From contig DFPA01000021.1 of NCBI GenBank assembly GCA_002377025.1, positions 1 to 21,640 on the forward strand: a DNA stretch of 21,640 bases, in the 5' to 3' direction. The stretch is from Patescibacteria group bacterium UBA3527 (GTDB taxonomy: Bacteria; Patescibacteriota; Minisyncoccia; Phycocordibacterales; UBA918). Positions 15,784 through 21,486 of this stretch are shown here, piece after piece. How positions within the stretch are numbered: the first letter of the stretch is position 1; each line of letters opens with the position of its first letter. A program made the translations under genes and the position numbers. The notes beneath the pieces were generated by a model. That model ran no database searches and was not told where the DNA came from. It saw only the letters and a program-made list of their open reading frames with translations.

Positions 15784-17057
15784 ATAAGCTTCTTGGCTAA
15801 GTCGGTAATTTCTCCCGCACCCATAATAATCACCACATCTTCTTTGCCGACAGTTTCTTTGATCTCCAGAGCCAAAGCGTCTTGAGTATGAAAAAACTTT
15901 GCTTCAGTCCCGTTCTTCTTAATCGCCTTAACTAAATCCTCACTGCTTACCTCCCCTTTATCTTCCTCACGTGCAGGGTATATGGGTATCAGTAACACCT
16001 TGTCAGCTTTAGAAAGCTCCGTTACAAATTGATCAAATAATTCCTTAGTGCGTGAATAAGTATGAGATTGGAACGCAACGGTTATTTGTCTATCAGGGAA
16101 CTTTTCTCTCGCCGCTACAATAGTAGCGCGAATTTCAGTAGGATGGTGGGCATAATCGTCATACACAGGTGCATTGTTTACGTCACCCTTGTATTGGAAA
16201 CGCCGCCAGGTGCCGGCGAAATTTTCGAGGGCAGACCTTATTGTTACTGGGTCCACAGCCTGCGTGGCAGCTGCTGCGCTAGCAGCGGCGGCATTCATAC
16301 GATTATATAAGCCCGGCTGAGTCAGGTTTATGTGCAAATCCAAGTAACTTTTGTAATCTATCACTTTGGCCTTCAATCCTTCCAATACCGGCGCTACGCT
16401 AGGGTCGGCAGTTTGAGTGACAATAAAACCATCCTCCGGTACTTTTTCGGCCAATTCTCTAAATGCTTGCTGCACTTCACCAAGATTCTTATAGTAGTCG
16501 ACATGTTCGTGCTCTATGTTGGTAATTACCAATACATCCGGCTCAAGCGTCAAGAAGTCGCGCTTATACTCACACGCTTCTACGATGAAATACTTGCTCT
16601 TGCCAGCTCGATAGTTGCTACCGGTCTTGGTACGTAAAGAGCCCACTATAGCACTCGGGTCTAAGCTGGCCTCTTCAAAAATATCTATAAGCATAGCGGT
16701 AGTAGTAGTCTTGCCGTGAGTACCGGAGACCGCGATAAGATAATATTCGTTCGCTATCTCTCCCAGTGCTTCGAAATAATTTACAGTACGAATATCAGCC
16801 TCTCGAGCAGCCACCAGCTCCGGATGATCCTGTGCCATTGCCTCGGTATACACCACCAGTTCGAGGTCTTTCCTCGAACTTATGTTTTCGGCCACTTGAT
16901 TGTAGGTAATATCTATCCCTTCCTCTTCTAGCTTCCTTGTAATCTCACTTTCCGTTGAATCACTGCCACTTACTTTCGCTCCCCCATGTAAATATAACCG
17001 TGCCAGGCCGGACATACCAATACCTCCTATGCCAATAAAATGTATCTTATTCATCAT
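15780..17057 (-). CDS. murC: UDP-N-acetylmuramate--L-alanine ligase (MurC)
   Basis: This 425-residue cytosolic ATP-dependent ligase adds L-Ala to UDP-MurNAc. It shows the N-terminal nucleotide-binding motif IHFIGIGGIGMSGLARL, the ATP P-loop SGTHGKTTTTAML (about 112-124), IVEACEYKRDFL, NIEHEHVDYYKN and DDYAHHPTEIRATI, all diagnostic of MurC rather than Mpl or MurD. The length is slightly below the usual 450-490. The ATG overlaps the end of the upstream unknown gene by 11 nt (a second ATG follows directly), and its end overlaps the rsmI start by 4 nt, so murD, the unknown gene, murC and rsmI form one translationally coupled unit. No SD is visible. Confidence 0.96.
   Translation of the reverse strand: MMNKIHFIGIGGIGMSGLARLYLHGGAKVSGSDSTESEITRKLEEEGIDITYNQVAENISSRKDLELVVYTEAMAQDHPELVAAREADIRTVNYFEALGEIANEYYLIAVSGTHGKTTTTAMLIDIFEEASLDPSAIVGSLRTKTGSNYRAGKSKYFIVEACEYKRDFLTLEPDVLVITNIEHEHVDYYKNLGEVQQAFRELAEKVPEDGFIVTQTADPSVAPVLEGLKAKVIDYKSYLDLHINLTQPGLYNRMNAAAASAAAATQAVDPVTIRSALENFAGTWRRFQYKGDVNNAPVYDDYAHHPTEIRATIVAAREKFPDRQITVAFQSHTYSRTKELFDQFVTELSKADKVLLIPIYPAREEDKGEVSSEDLVKAIKKNGTEAKFFHTQDALALEIKETVGKEDVVIIMGAGEITDLAKKLI
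16858..16880. repeat. 9-bp inverted repeat, 5-nt loop, inside murC
   Basis: AGTTCGAGG (16858-16866), TCTTT, CCTCGAACT (16872-16880). Shorter than the other hairpins, and could arise by chance. Confidence 0.5.
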
Positions 17058-17529
17058 CTCTATATACTCGCTCTAAGATTGTAACCGATCTTTTAATCAT
17101 AAACCTATCAATATCAGGCAAGTTTTTTACAGCTTCGTCATTGTAATACGCTTCAATTTCTTCCTTGGTAAAACCGGCAGATTTAAAAAGACGAAACAAA
17201 GCCGCGTCCCCTTCATCTGTGTAGGAATCATTTTCTAAATATGTCTCTAAGAGATCATCTTCTACTTTTAAATCTTTATCAACAATATACTTCGATAAGT
17301 CTTGAAGGACTATCAATGCGTGACAAAAAGCGTTGTTCTCAGGATTAGATAGATCTATCTCTGATTGAGATTCTTGATCTAAGTAACTATAAAAATCTTC
17401 TCTGAAGTCAGCGAGGATCACGACTGGATACTTCGCAAATCTATGTGCAGTTATTTCAAAGCTACCTGACCCTATAACGAACTTCTGTTCGGCGCTAAGT
17501 TTATTGAAAAATAAATCACTTGTTTCCAT
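17047..17529 (-). CDS. Acidic protein of unknown function between murD and murC
   Basis: This 160-residue protein is strongly acidic and predicted to be mostly soluble and helical, with no signal peptide or membrane segment. Visible stretches include FVIGSGSFEITAHRFAKYP and VVILADFREDFYSYLDQESQ near the N-terminus, FCHALIVLQDLSKYIV in the middle, and AALFRLFKSAGFTKEEIEAYY followed by IDRFMIKRSVTILERVYRDDE at the end. I do not recognise the family. It starts 3 nt after the murD stop and overlaps murC by 11 nt, so it is made with the Mur ligases. That suggests, without proving, a role in peptidoglycan precursor synthesis or its control. Its A+T content and codons look like those of its neighbours. 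Confidence 0.78.
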   Translation of the reverse strand: METSDLFFNKLSAEQKFVIGSGSFEITAHRFAKYPVVILADFREDFYSYLDQESQSEIDLSNPENNAFCHALIVLQDLSKYIVDKDLKVEDDLLETYLENDSYTDEGDAALFRLFKSAGFTKEEIEAYYNDEAVKNLPDIDRFMIKRSVTILERVYRDDE

Positions 17530-17532
17530 ATG

Positions 17533-18852
17533 TCACACATACTTAACTAATCCCAAAAACTCATCGTTGCGTTCGTATTCATTATTCCATTGAGAGAAGG
17601 ATGAAAAAGCCGGTGAAAAAAGAATAATGTCGCCATTTTCCGCCAACAAACGAGCTTCTTCCACAGACTCTTTGAGATTCGCGACCGAAATTGCCTCCGG
17701 CAATTTCGGTCTTATCTTATCTGTACCACTTCCGGGTAGGAGAATTACTTGCTTGCAATGCTCATTTATCGACAATACCAGCTCCTCACCACCATTACCT
17801 TTATCCGCGCCGCCGGCAATCAGAATGATGTTTTTATTGCCAAGGTCAAGAGCTTCAAGTGCCGCCACTGTTGCTTGTGGAGTGGTGGCGTTGTTATCAT
17901 TATAGATGCGTACATTATCGACCGTCTTAACGAGCTGTAACCGACCTTCCACACCCGGGAATGTAGCCAAAGCGGCAAAGATTTCTTCCTCCTCTAGACC
18001 TACGGCCATCAATGCCTTGGTAGCCAGAGCGGCATTGATACGATTGTGTGCCCCGGGCATAGAAAGTAACATGTCTTCCGAAAGTTCTGAACCATCTACC
18101 AATACCACCTCCTGCCCTAGGGTTACCCTAGGGAGATTTTTTGCTCTCTCAAATACCTCCGGAGTAGTGACGAAAATACCACTTTCTTCTTGATACTTAA
18201 AAATATTAGCTTTGTCGGCAAAATAAGTATCCATGTCATTCTTGTAATAATTCAGATGGTCTTCCATGAAGTTTGTAAAAACAGCCACTTGGGGCGACAT
18301 CTCACTCCAACCCCACCCTTGCAACTGCCATGAGTCCAGCTCCATGACGCACAGAGAGTCTTCGTGCACCTTTGGTAACAATTGCAGATTGGAGACACCG
18401 CGAATATTTCCGCCGAGTAGTATTTCTTCTCCGGTTACTACCGAAAGTACATGATGGATCATCATAGTGACAGTACTTTTTCCTCTGGTACCGGTCACTC
18501 CTATAATTGGTATTTTTGAAATCTCTGCAAAGAGTGCGGCACTCTGTACCAGTCTAATATTCTCCTCACGGCACTTTTCCAAAACCGGCTCATCTAAAGG
18601 TGTACCCGCTCCCACCCAGACAAAATCAGCATCTTTGAAATCATCAAAATCATACGGACCAAATTTAAAAGTCACGTTACTGTAGCCAGCCAACTCATCT
18701 ACCGACGGCTGCATGACATCAGCCGGAGCACTATCCACCACTTTTATTGTGGCCCCATTTTCTGCCATATACTTCACATCCCCCACCCCTCTACCGAGAA
18801 GGCCGATGCGCATTACGGTTATTTTCTTATCTTTAAAGTAATCTGTCTGCAT
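17533..18852 (-). CDS. murD: UDP-N-acetylmuramoylalanine--D-glutamate ligase (MurD)
   Basis: This 439-residue ligase adds D-Glu to UDP-MurNAc-L-Ala in the cytosol. Diagnostic parts are the N-terminal RIGLLGRGVGDVKYM, the P-loop IIGVTGTRGKSTVTMMI (GTRGKST where many MurD have GTNGKST), VMELDSWQLQG, FTNFMEDHLNYYKN, the late IYNDNNATTPQATVAAL, and LIAGGADKGNGGEEL. The gene ends in TGA, showing that UGA is a stop here. A TATGAT ends 6 nt before the ATG at 18852, so it probably heads the murD-murC-rsmI unit as a leaderless transcript. It contains a perfect 13-bp hairpin at 17683-17711 and a repeated CCCTAGGG palindrome near 18115-18133. Confidence 0.96.
   Translation of the reverse strand: MQTDYFKDKKITVMRIGLLGRGVGDVKYMAENGATIKVVDSAPADVMQPSVDELAGYSNVTFKFGPYDFDDFKDADFVWVGAGTPLDEPVLEKCREENIRLVQSAALFAEISKIPIIGVTGTRGKSTVTMMIHHVLSVVTGEEILLGGNIRGVSNLQLLPKVHEDSLCVMELDSWQLQGWGWSEMSPQVAVFTNFMEDHLNYYKNDMDTYFADKANIFKYQEESGIFVTTPEVFERAKNLPRVTLGQEVVLVDGSELSEDMLLSMPGAHNRINAALATKALMAVGLEEEEIFAALATFPGVEGRLQLVKTVDNVRIYNDNNATTPQATVAALEALDLGNKNIILIAGGADKGNGGEELVLSINEHCKQVILLPGSGTDKIRPKLPEAISVANLKESVEEARLLAENGDIILFSPAFSSFSQWNNEYERNDEFLGLVKYV
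17683..17711. repeat. Perfect 13-bp inverted repeat, 3-nt loop, inside murD
   Basis: GACCGAAATTGCC (17683-17695), TCC, GGCAATTTCGGTC (17699-17711). It encodes RPKLPEAISVAN. Chance expectation for such an arm and loop in this window is about one in a thousand. Confidence 0.85.
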
Positions 18853-18858
18853 AAGAGC

Positions 18859-18864
18859 ATCATA
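18859..18864 (-). promoter_or_regulatory. -10 box for the murD unit, leaderless geometry
   Basis: TATGAT, then GCTCTT (6 nt) and ATG at 18852. The -35 region is T-rich without a clear TTGACA-like hexamer. Confidence 0.5.
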
Positions 18865-18897
18865 CGCAAAAGTGGTGCAAAAAACCAGTTTTTCACC

Positions 18898-18937
18898 AAA
18901 ACAAGAGCCAGAGCCTTACGGCTCTGGCTCTTGTTTT
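18898..18937 (-). terminator. Hairpin terminator downstream of tRNA-Ile
   Basis: Perfect 18-bp stem (18898-18915 with 18920-18937), loop TTAC, with a G+C-rich AGAGCCAGAGCC core and TTTT at the 3' side on the minus strand. It lies 20 nt past the tRNA 3' end and 45 nt before the murD start, so it most likely ends the tRNA transcript and insulates murD. The U-run is short. The stem would look much the same from the plus strand. Confidence 0.75.
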
Positions 18938-18957
18938 AAAGTATTTCATTTTCTCTG

Positions 18958-19031
18958 TCCGCGCTCTAGGATTCGAACCTAGGGCCTTTCGAGTATCAGT
19001 CGAATGCTCTAGCCAACTGAGCTAAGCGCGG
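18958..19031 (-). tRNA. tRNA-Ile (anticodon GAU)
   Basis: A 74-nt cloverleaf. The acceptor is CCGCGCT paired with AGCGCGG, with discriminator A. The D arm is GCTC/GAGC and the anticodon stem TTCGA/TCGAA with loop CTGATAC (anticodon GAT). The variable loop is AGGCC, and the T arm is CTAGG-TTCGAAT-CCTAG. CCA is not encoded (the next bases are CAG), so it must be added after transcription. It stands alone, not in a 16S-23S spacer, although the 16S gene lies on the same strand 2.4 kb upstream. Confidence 0.97.
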
Positions 19032-19042
19032 AAGTGCTGGCT

Positions 19043-19071
19043 ACTATACCAAATATTTTCCAAAAAAGTAA
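19043..19071 (-). promoter_or_regulatory. Promoter of tRNA-Ile
   Basis: TTACTT (19071-19066), a 17-nt spacer and TATAGT (19048-19043), 11 nt before the tRNA 5' end. The -10 matches 5 of 6 bases; the -35 is weak. Confidence 0.5.
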
Positions 19072-19120
19072 CCGTCGGGTGGATGCCTAATTGTCAATTG
19101 ATTGGAATTTGTTGGTAAGA

Positions 19121-19172
19121 GCTCCTCATGAGGAATCTCATGAGATAGCTCATGAGATTCCTCATGAGGAGC
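19121..19172. repeat. Perfect 24-bp inverted repeat, 4-nt loop, with nested CTCATGAG palindromes
   Basis: Arms at 19121-19144 and 19149-19172, loop ATAG. Each arm contains CCTCATGAGG and CTCATGAG, themselves palindromes, giving four tandem palindromic cores. It sits between the small membrane-protein gene and tRNA-Ile and has no open frame that looks real. It could be a protein-binding site, a structured RNA end, or a short repeated element. The unusual regularity is certain; the role is unknown. Confidence 0.85.
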
Positions 19173-19184
19173 AAATAAGCATAA

Positions 19185-19206
19185 AGGGCCGCGCACGCGC
19201 GGCCCT
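19185..19206 (-). terminator. G+C-rich terminator hairpin after the 66-residue gene
   Basis: AGGGCCGCGC (19185-19194), AC, GCGCGGCCCT (19197-19206). On the minus strand it is followed by TTATGCTTATTT. It begins 17 nt past the stop of the small gene, as expected for an intrinsic terminator with an imperfect U-run. Confidence 0.7.
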
Positions 19207-19222
19207 GCCTCAAGTCTGTTTG

Positions 19223-19423
19223 TTATTGCCACAGCCCCAAGAGCGGCCAGAGCCATTCATGAGGCGGGAAGACCATTGCCAGAACGCCACCAAGCGATAT
19301 CCCAGCAACGGCTGCAAGTATGACCTTGCAGCCAGGAATGACCTCCTCTAGGATTTCGAGAATCGACTCTCCATTGAAGTCATTCTCGGATTCCAATGGC
19401 GGCAGGTCGTAGTTCTTGTTCAT
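19223..19423 (-). CDS. Small single-helix membrane protein of unknown function, with strong SD
   Basis: This 66-residue protein has an acidic N-terminal half (LPPLESENDFNGESILEILE), then one strong hydrophobic helix (VILAAVAGISLGGVLAMVF, about 34-52) and a Trp-rich tail (PPHEWLWPLLGLWQ) that may be a second short membrane segment. I know no family for it. It has a near-consensus promoter, AAGGAG 7 nt before its ATG, and a G+C-rich terminator, making it the most classically arranged transcription unit here. Its base composition is visibly richer in G+C than its surroundings. These traits differ from every neighbour and suggest horizontal origin or special regulation. A 16-codon frame precedes it in the leader. 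Confidence 0.7.
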   Translation of the reverse strand: MNKNYDLPPLESENDFNGESILEILEEVIPGCKVILAAVAGISLGGVLAMVFPPHEWLWPLLGLWQ

Positions 19424-19430
19424 TTCTACT

Positions 19431-19436
19431 CTCCTT
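19431..19436 (-). promoter_or_regulatory. Shine-Dalgarno site AAGGAG of the 66-residue gene
   Basis: AAGGAG lies 7 nt before the ATG at 19423, the ideal spacing for a canonical anti-SD. The 16S tail in this window lacks CCUCC, so it may not be read in the usual way. The upstream 16-codon frame ends (TAA) inside it. Confidence 0.6.
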
Positions 19437-19485
19437 AATGTTTACCGCTTGAAGCGTTTTTCTTCCGGACGTTGTCTCCACCCAT
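19435..19485 (-). CDS. Possible 16-residue leader peptide
   Basis: The ATG at 19485 lies 6 nt after the TATAAT, the same leaderless spacing seen for other genes here. It reads MGGDNVRKKNASSGKH and ends in a TAA that overlaps the SD of the 66-residue gene. It could be a leader peptide that couples translation to the next gene, or simply untranslated leader. With no homology visible, this is a suggestion. Confidence 0.3.
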   Translation of the reverse strand: MGGDNVRKKNASSGKH

Positions 19486-19491
19486 ACTTAT

Positions 19492-19520
19492 ATTATAGCA
19501 TAATTTACGCCATGAGTCAA
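19492..19520 (-). promoter_or_regulatory. Strong sigma-70 promoter of the 66-residue gene
   Basis: TTGACT (19520-19515), a 17-nt spacer and TATAAT (19497-19492). The -10 is perfect and the -35 matches 5 of 6 bases, the best promoter in the window. It is back-to-back with the start of the plus-strand gene at 19572. Confidence 0.75.
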
Positions 19521-19559
19521 TCTGGGGGTTCTACAGTCTCTAAATAAGCTCCAAACTGC

Positions 19560-19565
19560 TATTAT
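19560..19565 (+). promoter_or_regulatory. -10 box for the pilin-like gene, leaderless geometry
   Basis: TATTAT, then 6 nt (TTAGAT) and ATG at 19572. No convincing -35 is seen. Confidence 0.45.
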
Positions 19566-19571
19566 TTAGAT

Positions 19572-21185
19572 ATGAAACAACTTTTTTTGCCGCTTTTGTT
19601 ACTAGTATTTTTGTTTACCGCCTCCCCGGCAATGGCCGCCTCTAACTCTCAATTTCTCTGTTGGTTAGGTATTTTTCAGTGCAATGAAGATGGAATCATC
19701 TGGATGAATGACTACAGCGCCACACAGACAGCACAAGCCACCGCCGCCTCAACCTATATCGGAGATTTCACAGTTTTCTTAAACAATACTGTTGTTCCAT
19801 TCTTGTTTGTCATTGCCCTACTGTTTTTTCTTTGGAATATCGCGCGATATTTTATCATTGATGCTCGCAGTTCCGATACCAGAGAAAAGGCCAAACGTTC
19901 TGCAATCTACGGGATCGCTGCGCTGGTACTACTAGTGAGCCTATGGGGATTGGTGAATCTCTTGGTAAGTGGACTGGGACTAAACGAGGGTCGTTCTATG
20001 TGTCCTGATTTTATGGGTGGATGGTGCGGAAGTGTTGGTACAAGCGGTGTTGTGGGAGGTGGACAAGGTACATTTCCAGTATCAGGTAACGGTGGGTTTG
20101 ATAGGTATGGTGATTGTCTGACACTGCTTGGCGATCCGGAAAAGTGTACCCCTGCAAAAGGTGGCAGTACCCTCTGTACCGATCCTTTGGGCAACCCCAT
20201 ACCTTGTTCTAGCGATGATGGTAACCGAGATGGTGGAGAGGGAGGTACGACGACTAGACTTTGTAATCTATACCGCTTATGGGTAGGTATCGGTAATGTT
20301 TGCAAAAACGACAACGAAAATAAGACCGAGGGTGGCAGAGCGGACAATGGGAAAAAGGGTGACCCAAGAAACAACGACGGTGCTGTTAGTCGAATTGAAT
20401 CTGCTCTGGCCAAAATAATTTACGGATCTTACGAAGACAAAAGTGAATTTAGTTATAGAACAGGTGCGCCTAGAAGCATCAACAGCAGCGTATCTATTCC
20501 GGCCCAAACCGTTTGTGTAGACGGTTTAAATACTTTACAACTTTCGGCTCAATACGAAAACGCTCAAACAGCCTATTTGCTTTATAAAAACGCATTCAGT
20601 GGAGCTAAATGGTTTAATGTAACAGATTTACACGGACTATCTGAAGTGGTTTTTGACGGTGATAATATTAATGAGCTCTTATCACAAAATATAGAAAACT
20701 TGGTGCTGGTTCATACCCACCCCAGCCAAAGCATCACTCTCTCCAAACTTAACGCCTCCGGACATCCAATAAGCGCAAAAGATATGGAGCAACTTTGTGC
20801 TAACGCAAATATAGATGAATATTGGGTGGTGGATGAAAACAACACTTGGAAAGCCTCCCTGACGGACAGAAACGCCACTTGCCCGTTCACCAATAGCGAT
20901 GACGTTGTTTTACAAGTAGTACAAACTCTTTTACAGCTGTCTGTTGTTGAAGCGAGCGAACGACAAGCGGAGCTGAGTAAAATGTACAACCGCTACGACA
21001 TACCGGCTGATCTAAAAAATGCTCTCCTTCCCTATCTTGCCACCGATTACAACTCTTTAAATCGAGGAGAAATAATTACAATGGCTGACACCCTAGCCCG
21101 TACTGTCGGAATTACGGTATCACGAGAAAACGTCCAAAACCAATGTTTTGGTTGGTTTGATTTCAAACTACAACCATACATTTAA
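19572..21185 (+). CDS. T4SS_pilin-like double-TM protein fused to an exterior JAMM-like domain
   Basis: This 537-residue protein has a signal peptide (residues 1-22, cleavage probably after AMA-A). Two hydrophobic helices follow (about 74-96 and 111-134), separated by a basic turn (DARSSDTREKAKRS). This is the layout of CPR T4SS_pilin/VirB2-TrbC-like proteins. Instead of ending near residue 140, it continues into a Gly/Cys-rich, low-complexity stretch (about 140-265) with paired cysteines, then a folded C-terminal domain. That domain contains LVLVHTHPSQS (H381, H383) and ISAKDMEQL (S401, D404), resembling the JAMM/MPN signature His-x-His...Ser-x-x-Asp, with E358 as a possible catalytic glutamate. 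The gap between the second His and Ser (17) is longer than the usual 7. A metal-dependent peptidase or a degenerate relative is possible. It may work with the ATPase at 11783. Confidence 0.72.
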   Translation: MKQLFLPLLLLVFLFTASPAMAASNSQFLCWLGIFQCNEDGIIWMNDYSATQTAQATAASTYIGDFTVFLNNTVVPFLFVIALLFFLWNIARYFIIDARSSDTREKAKRSAIYGIAALVLLVSLWGLVNLLVSGLGLNEGRSMCPDFMGGWCGSVGTSGVVGGGQGTFPVSGNGGFDRYGDCLTLLGDPEKCTPAKGGSTLCTDPLGNPIPCSSDDGNRDGGEGGTTTRLCNLYRLWVGIGNVCKNDNENKTEGGRADNGKKGDPRNNDGAVSRIESALAKIIYGSYEDKSEFSYRTGAPRSINSSVSIPAQTVCVDGLNTLQLSAQYENAQTAYLLYKNAFSGAKWFNVTDLHGLSEVVFDGDNINELLSQNIENLVLVHTHPSQSITLSKLNASGHPISAKDMEQLCANANIDEYWVVDENNTWKASLTDRNATCPFTNSDDVVLQVVQTLLQLSVVEASERQAELSKMYNRYDIPADLKNALLPYLATDYNSLNRGEIITMADTLARTVGITVSRENVQNQCFGWFDFKLQPYI

Positions 21186-21486
21186 AATACCGTGCTCGTT
21201 AAATAACAAAACCACCAAGAACGGCAACAAATTAATTTACTAGAAAGAGAAATACCTAAAACCCAAAAGAAACCGACGAACAAAACATTGTGGCTGTTAG
21301 TGCGGTTGGAATTTTAAAGCGGCATTTTTAAAATAGATTTTATACTCTCTTTTGCTTTATCCTGGCCAGGTCTTTCCCTAGTGTATAGATGTCATTTGGG
21401 GATGAACATCATTTCCCCTTACATGCTCAATTGAGGCACATAAGATCGACCAATTAGATCACTACAAAATTGTAGCGTCGTGTCCA
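21186..21486. other. A+T-rich non-coding stretch with 16S rRNA trailer
   Basis: No credible gene on either strand. The right part is the 16S 3' trailer (minus strand) with short palindromes: TCCAATTGGA (21483-21492, reaching into the tail), CTACAA-AA-TTGTAG (21462-21475) and CTCAATTGAG (21426-21435). A GGGGATGA/TCATTTCCCC stem lies near 21397-21417 and ATTTTAAA/TTTAAAAT near 21312-21335; either could serve as a terminator. No 23S rRNA, tRNA or CCTCC (minus strand) is present. Confidence 0.6.

Noticed and set aside
17533..17535. Possible UGA recoding to glycine, as in some CPR groups
   Set aside because: The murD frame ends at TGA at the right length and the next gene starts 3 nt later; no gene here needs TGA as sense.
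19091..19351. Plus-strand 86-codon open frame with HEESHEIAHEIPHEE repeats
   Set aside because: The repeats are a by-product of the CTCATGAG palindromes (the opposite strand gives nearly the same motif). It runs antisense to the better-supported 66-residue gene and has no promoter.
19907..20413. Minus-strand 168-codon Pro/Ser-rich frame
   Set aside because: Complement of the Gly-rich linker in the pilin-like gene; typical antisense composition artefact.
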